Shown here: positions 51,966 to 63,549 of the stretch, piece after piece
Numbering within the stretch: position 1 is the first letter of the stretch
Layout of the letters: every line of letters starts with the position of its first letter
Source of the DNA: Eremophila alpestris peregrina
Taxonomy: Eukaryota; Chordata; Aves; Passeriformes; Alaudidae
DNA length: 64,000 nt
Assembly: GCA_009792885.1 (NCBI GenBank)
Contig: WMCF01000023.1
Span: forward strand, 5,440,633 to 5,504,632
Direction of reading: 5' to 3'
The notes under the pieces: model-generated
Told to the model about the DNA's origin: nothing
Database searches by the model: none
The model's input: the letters and a program-made list of their open reading frames with translations, nothing else
Program-made: the position numbers and the translations under genes

Positions 51966-54900
51966 CTGAGGGAACATGGCTGCTGGGCCTGGCTCAGGCT
52001 GGGAGCTTTCAATCCTAATCTGTTCATTTCCTGAAAAACAAAGACTCACAGATTCCTTGGATACTTCCAGCCCTGTGCACGAGGGTTCACCCGTGACTGC
52101 TCATTCCTGGTGGAGCATCCTGGATTCCTGTAGACCCCTGTGTGGGCCTTGCTAAGGACAGGTTCTTCATCCAGCTACTTTGGCCTACACTGCTCCTTTC
52201 AATCCATCACAGAACACATCCTGCTCCTAGATGAAGAGATGTGGCCTTCCCAGTGCAATTTGGCAGATGTTCTCAATATACCAAACTTACCACAAGGCTG
52301 TATTTAATACACTGTAGAAAATCTGCCCATATCCTTCCTGAAGAAGAAAAACACTTAATTCCTTTTGCTTTCCTTTCTTTTTCATTCTGTCTTTTGCAAC
52401 CAGATTTGAATGAACTAATCCCTTTTGAATCTTTGATAGCATAGCACTACTTCTACATCCATTTCACTATATTGGATATTATAATTTAAAATAATCATAC
52501 ATAATTGTAAAATATATTATAATAATAAATTATTTTAAGATAAGGAAGCATTGTTAATTTCATTCATAAGCAGGGACCTTTTGGAAAAGAAATCATGTAA
52601 TTTTTCAGTAATATCTTCCATTCATTTCCCAAATGTAGTCAGATGCCTCTTAATGAGGCCAGCCCTAAACTCCAAATGAGCTTGGATGAGTTACCTACTT
52701 ATTCATTTGGTCGAGGCAGACAGGCATGTTTCACTAGCACAAATGATCACACAATCCCTTTCAAATTTACACATAATTATCTTTGCTTAACACTCTTTTC
52801 TTACAGCTTTTCAAATACAGTCATTTGGGGGCAAACTGCTTAAAATGACAAGAGCAATCCCACTGATTTCAGGAGAACTGAATAAACACAGCACTAAGGC
52901 AGCACTTTTGAAGATCTTATGTGCTGCTGTTATGTGTTAGAATTAATATCAGATGCTGTTATCACAGCATCCAATGAAGGAGCAGAAATAATATCATATG
53001 GAACATCCTTCTTGTCATTCAGTCACAACACATCACAGGCAAACAAGAAGCTGAAATGCCTTCCTGAAGTGCCTGTCTCTCTCCATCCCCAAGTAAGGCC
53101 TTCAAGGAAGATATCTCTGTCAAATGCTTCATATTTTGTGAGGTGGACAGAGGTGATTCTGAAGTGCAGGCAAAATCCAAGGAGATTGCTTGACTGTAGC
53201 CAATGCATAATTTAAAAAAAAAAGTTCATAATAAGCAAGCAGCAAAATAATTCATCAGCTTTCTGATTAACACCTTTAAAGGAGTGGCATGACGTTAGGA
53301 AAAAAGCCTGCTAGGGAAAGAAAAGCTAAAGTCACACTTCATCTATAACTATATACCCCTGATTATCAAGATTAAATTAAGTTCCAAACTCAAAGGTTCA
53401 AACACACATGCTGCTTGAGGTAACAGATTTCCAAATTAAAAAAAAAAAAAAACAAAAAAAAACAAAAAAAACCGATGGCAAGATGGCAACAGATTAAGGA
53501 AACTTTCAGTGCTATCCTGGAAAATCCTAAATACTGGGAGTCAAAATTATCCTCTGCTTTTCAAAGATTATTATGTCAAACAACTTCAAGTTACAACAAA
53601 CATTATTTTCTTTTCCCACTCCTGAAGATCAAAAATCTTATACTTTTTCTGCTCTGCATCAGTTTTACTGGCATCAGTTGTGCAGATTTTCTCACACTTT
53701 GTTGGTCAGTGAACACCTTTCTAACATCTTTTTGCTCCCATGAATTTATCCATCACAAGCTTTTATTGGCACAGAGATGTTGTAAAGCAGAAGATTTACA
53801 ATACTATTTTGAGTATGTTTGAGGCAAATAATTTGAGTGTTTTGAGATCCAGCATTTACTTCATGAGAAACATGTAGGACTGCTCCCTGTCAGGATGTGA
53901 ATTACTAGCTGAAGAGAAGCTGTTGCTCCCATTAGGTATCTTACAACAGTAAAATATTTTGTTGCAGGTTGACTTAGTAATAAAGTTATGAGTGTTTTAA
54001 TTCTTATACATCATTACTAGAAATCCAAAAGGTAATCTACTGAAATGTGGATATACCATCTGTCTTCAGAGGATCCAGCAGAATTGTTAGTGGTTGGTAT
54101 ACAGAAATGCAATTGGTAAATAAAATAAAAAAGCTGCAGATTGATTTTGGTTAACTGCAGTGTTTTAATTATGCAAATGAGAAAATATTTTAGTCAATGC
54201 ATCTGATTTACAGAATAAAGTATGTTTTAAGCTAAGGCTGTGCCATTTTTTTCCAGGGAGGGTTCAAATTTGAATTGTTCAGGGCAAAGTCACTTGTGTA
54301 CAAGCAGGTGAAGACAGATTTGAGCTCCTCTGATTCCTTCTCTGGAATCCTCAAGATCTGAAGCAGCACTGATGTAGAAACTTCAGAGTAATGATACTTG
54401 AGTTGTCTTCTGCTTGGCTACCCTGGCTGATAGCCAGAGAGAGTGCTGCCTGCCACACGAGCCCATGTACCAATAAACTTCAGAAACACCCATCCTCTAA
54501 ACCACTGAATGTTATCAAAATTTATTTGAGTAGATAAGTAAACCAAGTACTCCATGCACTACAAAGTGAGGCAAACCTATCTATCCAAATTGAATCAAAA
54601 GTAGAACCTAGACCAAAATGAAATGCACAGGAAAAATCTGAATATGTGCATGAGAAAGGGTGGATCCAGTGCAAAACAGGGTAAGTGAAAATGGATTAAA
54701 ACTCTGAGAAACACTGGACGTGGGAAATGGCTCCCCCTGTTCCATCATGGTGTCTCCAGCCACACACGTGTTAACTAGCAAGCAGTTTTTTAACAGTTCC
54801 AATATATGTTACTGAATAAGGGCTCTGGGTCTTTGTACCTTTTGTACAATGGTGACAAAATACTGGGTACAGTTTGAACCAACTTCTCCTTATGAAGCCT

Positions 54901-55600
54901 GAGCTACCCTTTGACAAACCTCTCTTTTCAACATTTTCCAATCCTCCAGAACTGCTGGTCTGCTCTTATTTACAGTGCTCTAAACACAGAACAATTGATC
55001 ACTTACACAGAATCATTTTAGATTCTCCCCCTAAGCAAACCCCAGCATATTAAAGAAATCAAGTCTGGCAGAAGGCAAGTACAAAAATAATGTCTCTTCA
55101 ATTTCCCTTCTGCCTTTAAAATGTGTGCTGAATTGCACATAGCTCTTTCATTCTTCTGGAACAATTTAGATGATTATATTGATTGAAGATACAGCCAGGA
55201 GGGGGTTCAGTGCAGCACTCTCCATATCCAGGGCTGAAGGCGATGCTGTGGAGGATAGAATAAGGACAGTAATTGCTCCAGAAACACAAAAGACCATACT
55301 TTTAGCAAAAAAAATCTAATGTGGGAAGATGAATGGTTAGCACCTGTAAGAAGGTCTTTGTAGGTCGGGAACAAGCTGAAAGACACTTTGTGGAGGAGCT
55401 GTCATTTTTAAATGGAAAGGAGGTCATACAAAGAATAAAATGCCCATGAAAACTGTGGACAGCCGTGCTAGGGTCTGTTGGTCTGACCCAGGGTGCCGCA
55501 ACGTTCCCGGAGCAAGAGGTCTCACAAGAGACAACTTCTCCAGGGTCTGGGCAGTCCTTTGGCCAACAAGTCTCCCCTGCAAAGGCAGTAGCTAAAAATT
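51966..55600. other. Intergenic, AT-rich, no gene recognised
   Basis: Contains AT-rich sequence at 52480..52540 and an A-rich run at 53438..53471. No gene or dispersed repeat is recognised. Confidence 0.5.
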
Positions 55601-55990
55601 ATTTAGCTCAGTGATTTCAGCAGCTTTGCCTTGCAGGGTTCTTCCAGGCTGACTCAGGGACAGAGAGACAGCAGAGTTGTGTGGCAATTCTACAGGGGTG
55701 GCTTTATTGTCCAGCAGCCTGAGACAGCTCTGCCCCGAGCTGGGCTGAAGCTGGGGTATTTGTGGGGGAAAACGAGGGTGGCACCAGGAAAACCTGGAAG
55801 GGAAAAACCAATGGGTTAGAAAGAGTCTACCTGGGAACATCACAGCATCATGGGTATCTGCAGTGACTAAGGAGAACAGTCTTATCTAAAGGTATCTCCC
55901 TCGGGGATGGGTGAAATGGGCTTATCGAATTCCATTCAAGGGACATCTTTCCAAGGCAGGGCCCAGACGGGTTTATACGCCTCTACATAA
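55601..55990 (-). mobile_element. Solo-LTR-like element of an avian endogenous retrovirus, minus orientation
   Basis: Read on the minus strand, this shows the order expected of an LTR. A U3-like part comes first, with a CCAAT-box region (ccaat on the plus strand at 55808..55812) and an A/T element aaataccccag (about 55750..55760). Then comes a short R-like stretch, a polyadenylation signal AATAAA (55703..55708) and a U5-like part ending near tgaaatca at about 55612. No gag, pol or env sequence is adjacent, so it is at most a solo LTR. Exact ends and target-site duplication could not be fixed, and the family is not assigned. Confidence 0.5.
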
Positions 55991-57504
55991 AAAAGCATGC
56001 CAGTGTACATTGGGTGTTTTTTTTCAGGAACCTGTTAGCTTGGAAACTTTTCAACACTTCTGTAAGCTTTGTTTTCCTGCACAGATTGGCATAAATTGGA
56101 AAGGAATAGAACCCAGTGGAAAATAAATTTCAGTTATATGTACAGGACTGTGCCTGAGCACCAGCTCTGCAAAATCATCCAAAAATTGTGTGCTTAACTG
56201 CACAGACACAAGGAAAATCTGGTTTTGTTACCAGACATTAAGTCTTCAAAAAGGACTCTTCATGCTGACAAAGAACTGTGCACAGAACTGAAGTTCTGAC
56301 TGCACAAGCAAGGCCCTTATAAGTGCTGCTCAGCTCTTCAGAACAAAACAACAGCACTTCCCCTCTGCTGTGACACAACCAGGTTGTTTAAAGGAAGCTA
56401 CTTCATATCTACTTCACAACCCCTCGAAGATATGCTGGAAGAAAAAAAGCTCCTTTGGGCAGGAAAAGCGTGGCAGAGAAGTGTCTTGTGAACATTTCTT
56501 CTTGTTCAGGGGAAGGAGATGAACAAAAGAGCCCTTCTCTTTCTTGGCCAAGTAAAGGACTTTGGTCACATGGATTATTTTGTGTTGAACACTGACAAGG
56601 TGCTGAAAAGGCATCAAACACATAATACAATAGGTGCTGACAAGGCATCAAACACTGGACTTACAGCCTGTTCAGTGTGAAGTTGTTAATTGTCTGGGCA
56701 AAGAAAGTTTGGAGATCTCAGATCCAGCTTTTCCTCTGTTACAGTACTGCTTTGAGGAGCATGGTGCAACTAATACCTTCTTTTTAATAAAATGAACAAT
56801 GCCCTTGCGGCAACATGTAATTTTGAACTCCTGGCTGAGCATTTATGACCACCGAAATTGCTGTTTAATAAAAAAAAACCCTGCAGGCCAGAATTTCCGC
56901 ATTCTCACATTGTGATGCTCTCTGAGTGTATGTTCTTGCTATTTTGTCATCTTAAACTTATTTAATTATATTAAGTTTCATCCAGTTGAGCCAAGCCCTG
57001 CAAGTTCTCCTTTGGCAGCTCTGTGGAAAGTTACAGCAGCATTTTTCCACACCCAAGGCTGACAGGGATTTTTCATTCTGTAGGGCTGATACAACCATTT
57101 ATCCCATCCATAGTGCTTTGTATATAATAATATGCTTGATTTGATATTCATCTATCCTGACCTTCAGTTCTGAGGGAGTATTACTGTATAAATGTTCCCT
57201 TAGCTTGGTCCCTGAAGTTGGTGCTTTTCAGTGAAGTCATTCACACACTCACTCTGTGCTTGACAATTTAATTACCTAATATTTCTAAAAGACTTTTTGG
57301 ATGAAAGTCTGCATTAGAAACGTGAAGTGCTGTTATTACTTTAGTGCCTTCCATGACAGCGAGTTATTTTTAAGGGGGCCCAGTGCCACCCTTGTGTTCC
57401 AGCAGGGAACTGATCAGTCATTTAGCTCACTTTTAAAGGGAACTAATGAGGGGTTACAGCACTGACTACCTGCTCCAAGCCCAGAATAAAAACTAAACAT
57501 CCTC
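55991..57504. other. Intergenic; small tandem duplication
   Basis: A ggtgctga.aaggcatcaaacac unit of 34-bp period occurs twice at 56599..56655. Nothing else is recognised. Confidence 0.5.
56599..56655. repeat. 34-bp-period direct duplication
   Basis: The unit ggtgctgaaaaggcatcaaacac (56599..56621) recurs as ggtgctgacaaggcatcaaacac (56633..56655) with one change. Confidence 0.85.
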
Positions 57505-57806
57505 AGAGGGAAAACTCTCTGCAAGGGGGGCCCTTGGAGCAGAGCAGTGAACTCCACAGCATGGAGTCATGTCAAGGGAGGTTTAGGTGGGGTATCAGGG
57601 AAAGGTTCTTCCCCCAGAGGGTGCTGGGCACTGCCCAGGCTCCCCAGGGAATTGGCACAGCCCCGAGGCTGCCAGAGCTCCAGGAGCCTTTGGACACTGC
57701 TCCAGGGATGCACAGGGTGGGTTTGTTGGGGTGTCTGTGCAGGGCCAGGAGCTGGATCCTGGTCCACGTAGGTCCCTTCCAGCTCAGGATATTTTATAAT
57801 TCTATG
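57505..57806 (+). mobile_element. CR1 LINE fragment, plus orientation
   Basis: gaaaggttcttcccccagagggtgctgggcactgcccaggctccccaggg continues to ccagagctccaggagcctttgg and ends gtcccttccagctcaggatattttataattctatg. It belongs to the same subfamily as the minus copy at 7329..7530. Confidence 0.9.
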
Positions 57807-58243
57807 TTTGGAAATAACTGGGCCTTGGCCCAGTGTCTTGTGGTAAATTTCATATTCCTCCCTCCCTGGAGCTGGGAAGGAGAAGACATGGGAGCTGCCA
57901 GCACACTGTAGGACACTATTTCGTCCCTCACCCTTTCTTTGACCAGGAACAGGTATTTACAATCTGTTGTGACTCTGAGGAGGTGGACAGGTAGGGAGGG
58001 TGTCTGTTGTTCCTTCTTTGTCATTCTTTTGCAGGTGTGGCGGCGCACCTAGTTGGGGCAAGTCACTGAATAGAACATTCCTGCATGTTTTGCCCACAGA
58101 TTTCTACCATGAATTCAACCGTAAGATTTAGGGTTCAGCCCTGATCATCAGTGTTTGTAATAAGAGCGCTGCTTTGTGTGAGGCTGGGAAAAGGCCACGT
58201 GTATGTGTATGATACAGTGCTGCAATGGACTCATCTCGAGGAA

Positions 58244-58302
58244 GAATCACAGAATCACAGAATTAGACTGGAAAAGACTTCTGAGACCAATGGTCTGGCC
58301 TC
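58244..58302 (-). mobile_element. Short CR1 tail, minus orientation
   Basis: agaatcacagaatcacagaattagactggaaaagacttctgag is the inverted CR1 3' tail with two octamer units followed by ~35 bp of 3'UTR. It lies 110 bp from a plus-strand CR1 end (58410..58556) of another subfamily. Confidence 0.75.
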
Positions 58303-58409
58303 AATTTGATCAGAATTTTCATAGGGAAAAGCTCATTGGGTAGGTCTTTTGGTTTTCTTCTAATTTCTTTTTCCTCTTAGCAAGCCTTCCCCCATTATTT
58401 TTGAGCAGA

Positions 58410-58556
58410 AAAGCTGTGGCTGCCCCTGGATCCCTGGAAGTGTACAAGGCCAGTTTGGACAGGACTTGGAGCAACCTGGCCCATAGCAGAGGGTGGCACT
58501 GGATGAACTTTAAGGTCCCTTCCCACCCAAACTATTCTGGGTTTCTATGATTCTAT
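58410..58556 (+). mobile_element. CR1 LINE 3' fragment, plus orientation
   Basis: aaagctgtggctgcccctggatccctggaagtg continues to actttaaggtcccttcccaccc and ends gggtttctatgattctatt. Only the last ~145 bp are present. Confidence 0.88.
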
Positions 58557-61500
58557 TATTCTTTTAAATCACTGCAGTTCTTTTAACATGCTTCAACTGT
58601 TTTGAGTCTGTTTTTATTCTAGTGAACCAGATAAACAGATGCTTGCACACCTTTGGATTTCTTGAGAATTAATGCTATTAATGTTATTAAAATGCTTTCC
58701 CTTTTAAAATATTTTCTCAAATTCTTGTAGTCCTTCCTTGCATTAATGTTACTTTTTACTGAAATGGACATTCTAGTTACCCATGTCAGCTTATGTAAGT
58801 GTTCTCATTTTTCTCTGGCTTTCAGGTTATTTAATTCTGAGGTGAAGCATGTAATTGTTCATTACAATAAGAATTTCAACATCTTTAAGAGGAAGAGATG
58901 CCTTGCAGAAGAAGAAGGAATCTAGTCTTGCGGCATTACTGGCAGCACTACAATGTGGGCTGCCCAAATAATGTCAGCTAGAGGTTAAAAGGAAGGAAGG
59001 TCATTTTCTGCTTGTACTGGCCATGAAACTTGGGAGTTTAGTGGAAAAAAGTGAAGTTCTGTTTTTAATAAAGTGGCAATGTTTCTCCCTTCTACAGATA
59101 CTGTTTCACCTCATTAATTTCTTGCTTGCTGGAGCACACGGAGGTTCTTAAACCCTCTGCAGCAAGCATTTCATGGCAAGATACCTTTGATCTGGCTGCT
59201 GACTGACACAGCAGAACAGAAATTCTGTAACAGCTCTTCAATTAAAATCACTTAAATGAAAGTAACTGTTAATTTTTAATCTGAATATGTGCTTTCAGAT
59301 GTACTTAAGACAAAAAACACAATGGCGCCAGAGCCTTTCTCTCTTACAGAGCAGCACACATGTCCAGGCCTGTTCTGGAATTTGTGTAAATGAAATGGAA
59401 AATAAAAGCGGTTAGCGTTTATTGATAAATAATCCTGAAATTTTTGCCAAGGATAACAACCAGTCCTGTTGAAATAATATGTCCATGATTACAATTAGTG
59501 TAAATGGACACATGGAAGAGGCTTAAAATAAGAAATAAAAATAAACAGCTGTGGCAATCATTGCTCCTTGTCCCAAAAAAAAGCCACAGTGTGGCCTATG
59601 TGTATAAATTGGTGGAAACTTGAAGACAATGGAAAAGCTTTCAGATCAAAATGCAATTATCTTTGCTAGTTAAATACTTATCGGGCACAAAGTTAAGTAA
59701 GAAAGTGTAAAATTAGAAAGAACAAAGAGCAGGTAAGTGAATTTCTCAACACTTAGGTGTTTATTTGCATTATGAGACAAGTGTACATAGCACACTTCTG
59801 GCATTGTATTTAATTTTTGCTAAAAGTCTTGATTTAGCACAGCACAACTAAAAGAACAGGAAAAACTATAAAAGCAGAGAAGAAAAATGGTGATGCCATC
59901 TGTAAATGGATAAAAGAAGAAAAAAATAATTCAAAATTCAGAAGAAGTATAAAGTGTTGCTGTGAATGAGACTTTGGGTGCTAGGACTCTGTAGAACTTT
60001 CTAGAAAAGGATTAACATTGTTTCTTTATTAAGCTGAAGAATAACCTAACAGGTCAAATTCAGAAATGAGGTACCTTCATATGAGGTGGATCACTGACAA
60101 AAGTGTAAACATACACTAAAAATTAGCTTGTTTGTACTAAGTTTCCCTTGGTGGCAAAAGAAGGAGGGGTTGGTTGTTTTCTGCAGACTTTTAAGCAGGA
60201 AAGAAACTCTAAATGAAAAGGACTGTGGGGAAGTAACACATTTTGGGGTGAAGAGGCCAGGCTGCTGCTTAGGTATTTCTCACTTCCAAACAGAACTTGA
60301 CTATTTTAATGAGAATCAATTTCTGAGAAAACATACAATTGAAAAAAAATTGAACTAAAGATCCAAAGTTAGTAAGAGAACATGCAGTAATTTATGTCTG
60401 CAGTGTATTTGTTCATGTACAAAAAAAACCTTGTTTTGTGTCTTCCATTTAATTATATTTTGAGCAGGGCTGGTTGATATTTTAAATTAATATCTTATCC
60501 TTGCAGGAAGATGTGCTCATTAGCACACCAGCTGTGTTGGAAACTTTTGTTGGTGTAGCAATAGAAACGTGTGCTTAATTTGATTTTTCAGTCATTTGTG
60601 ACTCCAGCTCAGACAAGGAACCTATTTAGGTGTTTCTTGTGTGGTATTTTTCTTCACTTCATCAACAAGTACAAACCACTGCTGTAACATGGGATTTCTG
60701 TGTTTACTTGTTTGCTATTCCCCATCATCTTTTCCTCCCACTTCTGTCCTTTTCCCTGTCTCTATGAAGCACTTCCTGCATTAAGGGGATTTGCAGGAAT
60801 TACCACATTAAAGGTGCTTGTGACAGACTGAGACAGGCCAAGATTAGTAACATCTCACCTGGCTTTGCTAAGGTGTCTCATGTACTTAACAGATAAATAC
60901 CAGCACTTCTGGGGGTCAAGATTTCTTTTTTCCTTTTTTTTTTTTTTTTACAATTTAAAAAGGGGAAATACTTTTAGCAAGAGATAAAAGAGTTATGGAA
61001 ATAAGCATTATTTCTTTCAGTGATATAATTTGTGAAAGGGGCTCTAAAAATGCTGCACTTGGCTCATTAATGTTTTTTAAGAGGTTTTTGGCTGAGCTGG
61101 ACCACCAGTCTAGAGCTGGTGTTTTGTCTGCAAAAGGAGGGTGTGCTGGAAGCTGGGAAGAGGGGCTCACCTGGGAGGGCTCAGATCCTGGGAGATGGGG
61201 AGCTGGAGTGGGAGCAGGGCTTGGCACAGTGAGGAGCAGAGGGGGGAGGAGAGGAGAAGGATGGAGCTCTGGTGAGAGCTGTGCACACCAAACCCTCCTG
61301 GAACATTTCGAAGGGATGAGCTGTTCTGTCTCTGCAAGTGTGTTCTTCGTTTTCTGTGGTGGTTGACATTTTGTGGTACAAAACCAGGGCTGGATTTCAA
61401 GTTATGCCTCCGCTCTCTGTACTTACACAAACACACCAAAAATATGAATGTAGTTTTATAATACTAAGCCTAAAAGCAAGAACAACCTCATTTCCTCTTT

Positions 61501-61608
61501 AGGTTGTGAATTTAATGACAGTAAAACTCTTAAAACTTCATATCAACATTTGTATACTTTGAAAGAAAGCAGTAGCTGATTTTTCATTATTTTTTCCTCC
61601 CCCCTCAG
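58557..61608. other. Intergenic / sequence upstream of the EEF2-like relic
   Basis: No gene or repeat recognised apart from a T13 run at 60937..60949. The last ~30 bases form a strong polypyrimidine tract ending in AG (61607..61608), read as the acceptor of the first intron of the EEF2-like relic. Its first exon (5' UTR and start) could therefore lie anywhere in this stretch, but cannot be recognised. Confidence 0.45.
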
Positions 61609-61753
61609 GGTGAATTTCACAGTAGAACAGAACAAATCAACCTTGTCAGACTCCTCGGTGTGTAGAGCATGATTTCTTCAGCCAGAGCCTGAGGAACCTG
61701 ATTCACAGACACACAAAAAAAGAACAAGAAAGAGGTATGGTAATTGAATCTAC
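61609..61753 (+). pseudogene. EEF2-like exon block A (EEF2 residues about 2-60, with gap)
   Basis: After ...cctcccccctcag the block reads G|GTG AAT TTC ACA GTA GAA CAG, Val-Asn-Phe-Thr-Val-Glu-Gln, matching the EEF2 N-terminus just after Met. It then jumps over about 22 codons (including most of the AHVDHG part of the P-loop) to Asn-Lys-Ser-Thr-Leu-Ser-Asp-Ser. Next come Val-Cys-Arg-Ala, a 2-base frame change, Ser-Ala-Arg-Ala with stops at the Gly and Arg of GETRF, Phe-Thr-Asp-Thr, a 1-base deletion, and Glu-Gln-Glu-Arg. The end Ile-Glu-Ser-(AC) corresponds to the ITIKST part of EEF2. The expected donor after TCTAC is AT instead of GT, consistent with a CG-to-CA change. Confidence 0.83.
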
Positions 61754-62395
61754 ATAAATTCTGTTTGTATCTTTTCTTCCTGTCTTTTTCTTTAAAATAT
61801 GAAGACAGAAGAGGGCTCTGCTGAAAGCCTTGCCTCTCGCCAGATCTTTTTTAAGTTGACATGTGCCTCAAGCTGTGCACTGCAGAACAGAAACTCACAG
61901 TCCTCAGAATGCAATCTGGGCAATTTTGAGGGAGAGCTTTTAGGTGGTACCCACTGACCATTCTCACCTGCTTCTTGGTATGGAGGAAGATGCTTTTGGA
62001 GAGTTTTTTAGTAGTATCTTTCACTTTTCCAGTGGATTTCTTACTATGGAGGGGTGTGTCTTGTTATTTCCTCTATCTTCGATGTCTGCAACTGCAAAGT
62101 TTTAAAGTGAATAAATTTTAAAGTGAAATGGAGCATTGCTCTACAAGTGTCTCACAGAAACACCATGCTGTGACTAATAGGTTACAGTGTTGGTTTTGAA
62201 TAAGAATAAAAATTAATTATACAAAAAAAAGAATTTTAGATCCTAATAACTTAGAAATTGAAATCCTGAAGTATATTAAGAAGTATTGGCACCATAACAG
62301 TGTTGGCACAATAATTGCCCAACCACTGCAACTTATAAAATTGACAGAAAAATGAAATATTATTAATTTATTATTTTTAATTTCTTCTCTCACAG
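61754..62395 (+). other. Intron-like spacer 1 of the EEF2-like relic
   Basis: 642 bp without similarity to EEF2 or to any repeat I recognise. It starts at a decayed donor (AT in place of GT) and ends in a pyrimidine-rich acceptor. Removing it joins AC to GGCA in frame (Thr-Ala), as in the EEF2 protein. Confidence 0.6.
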
Positions 62396-62574
62396 GGCAA
62401 TTTCTGTGAACTGTAAGCTCTCAGACAGCACCTTGGCCTTCATCAGACAGTTCACGGATGGTTTGGGTTTTCTTATTAACTTAATTGACTTCTCTGGAAA
62501 TGTTGATTTCTTCTCTGAAGTCCCAGCAGCCCTCCTGTGACTGGTGGTGCCCCTATTGTGACTGACTGTTTCAG
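62396..62574 (+). pseudogene. EEF2-like exon block B (switch II region)
   Basis: A clean acceptor (tttcttctctcacag, AG at 62394..62395) is followed by G GCA ATT TCT. The block stays open for 47 codons with Phe-Leu-Ile-Asn-Leu-Ile-Asp, the hallmark EEF2 stretch before DSPGHVDF, then Val-Asp-Phe-Phe-Ser-Glu-Val-Pro-Ala-Ala-Leu. Here DSPGH reads Asp-Phe-Ser-Gly-Asn, so the motif Pro and the catalytic His are both replaced. After Ala-Ala-Leu a 1-base deletion shifts the frame; Val-Thr-Gly-Gly-Ala and Thr-Asp-Cys then follow, matching VTDGALVVVDC. A second 1-base loss precedes Val-Ser-Gly. The block ends TCAG|GCAAAC, a GC donor or a decayed GT. Confidence 0.88.
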
Positions 62575-63356
62575 GCAAACATACTCTTCAGCTGGAAAAA
62601 AGCTCAATGTATTTTAATTTCTTCTTCTTCAGGGAAAAAAAAAAAAAACAAAAAAACCACCAACTCCTGAGTGATGGGAGAAGCTTGTTTCTCTAACAGT
62701 TTAACTTCTAATAATGTGAATTCTGATATGCATTTTTAGCCCATGGCCTCTCCTCTGTCTTAGGATATTGTAGCACTTCGTATCTGTAGAAGAAGGAAAT
62801 ACAGATGACCTGGTCCCTGATGAGTCACAGCTGTAGCAAATAAAGATAAGTGTGATAAAAGGGAGTTGGTGAGCTGGACTACTGTCAGGTCAGCCTGGGC
62901 CTGCAGTCTGGCTGGGTGAAAGCCTGCAGTCAGAGGACGGAAGGGACACCTCCAACAGGAGCTTGCTGCAGCCAGAGTCAGTGAATGGCTGGAGTCAGGA
63001 TGGCTGAGCTGTAAAGAGGGATAAAGCAGGGCCCTTCTCATGCTGTGATAAAAAAGAAGTCTTTGTCTTGGCTCATTTCTACCCTCTAACAAGAGGGCTG
63101 CTGCAACATGTATCCTGTGTGTTGAATGTAGAGCAAATACATGTGTGTAGGAATGCAGGAAATAAAGTTGGTCTTTCAATAAAATCCTGGAGAGAGGAGC
63201 TGCCTGTCTCTCTCTTCCTTCCATTAGAAAAGTACAGGCAACTGAGAATGATGGTTTTGGTACCAGTTTGACTTTCCCACTCAGTGCTCTATCAAGTTGA
63301 TCAGAGGTCTTGCCCATATATAATACAAGTTTTAGTTGTGCTTACATTTTATAAAG
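62575..63356 (+). other. Intron-like spacer 2 of the EEF2-like relic
   Basis: 782 bp with no EEF2 similarity. It holds an A-rich run at 62636..62656 and two AATAAA motifs near 63160..63185. It happens to be open for 185 codons on the minus strand, which I read as chance. It could contain a decayed LTR, but I could not establish ends or a target duplication. Confidence 0.5.
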
Positions 63357-63549
63357 GGATTTGGGTACAGAGACAATTCTGTGACAGGCTATTGGAGAAC
63401 ATATCAAACCCATAGTGATGATGAGCAAAATGGACCATTCTTTGCTGGGATTGCAGCTGGAGGAACCTTACCAGAGTATTGTGGAAAATGCCACTGTCAT
63501 CATTCCCATATATGGAGAAGGTAAAACTGGACAAGTGAGTGATATTATG
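63357..63549 (+). pseudogene. EEF2-like exon block C (G4 region)
   Basis: After ...acattttataaag the block reads GG ATT TGG GTA CAG (Gly-Ile-Trp-Val-Gln, for GVCVQ). A 4-base deletion follows, then Glu-Thr-Ile-Leu-stop-Gln-Ala-Ile-Gly-Glu-His-Ile-Lys-Pro, and then Val-Met-Met-Ser-Lys-Met-Asp, where EEF2 has the G4 motif NKMD. Next come Leu-Gln-Leu-Glu with loss of a few codons around EELYQTFQR, Ile-Val-Glu-Asn, and Tyr-Gly-Glu-Gly to Asp-Ile-Met, followed by GTAAAG, a good donor. The stop at LR-Q fits CGA to TGA decay. Confidence 0.87.

Larger units (their letters stand above)
61609..63549 (+). pseudogene. EEF2-like pseudogene, intron-retaining, 5' part
   Basis: Three blocks in the correct order and orientation match the N-terminal G domain of eukaryotic elongation factor 2, the translocation GTPase of the ribosome. 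They are separated by about 640 and 780 bp of unrelated sequence with splice-site-like edges at codon phases that fit together (AC|G GCA and TCA G|GG ATT). That argues for a duplicated genomic copy, not a reverse-transcribed mRNA. The copy is dead. About 22 codons carrying the P-loop are missing, the DxPGH motif is altered to Asp-Phe-Ser-Gly-Asn, NKMD has become SKMD, and there are at least three stops and several small frameshifts. Two or more of the stops look like CGA-to-TGA decay. The rest of the gene would lie beyond the right edge. I know of no described EEF2 copy next to ST8SIA5. Recognition rests on remembered EEF2 sequence. Confidence 0.85.

Noticed and set aside
62769..63250. Possible plus-strand LTR (TGTAG start, two AATAAA motifs)
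   Set aside because: No defined 3' end, no target-site duplication and no family recognised.
62760..63317. 185-codon minus-strand frame
   Set aside because: Falls inside the second intron-like spacer of the EEF2-like relic on the opposite strand; no known domain.
61609..63549. Reading the EEF2-like blocks as a working gene or as a processed retrocopy
   Set aside because: Stops, frameshifts and loss of all G motifs exclude a working GTPase; splice-like boundaries and phase agreement argue against a processed copy.
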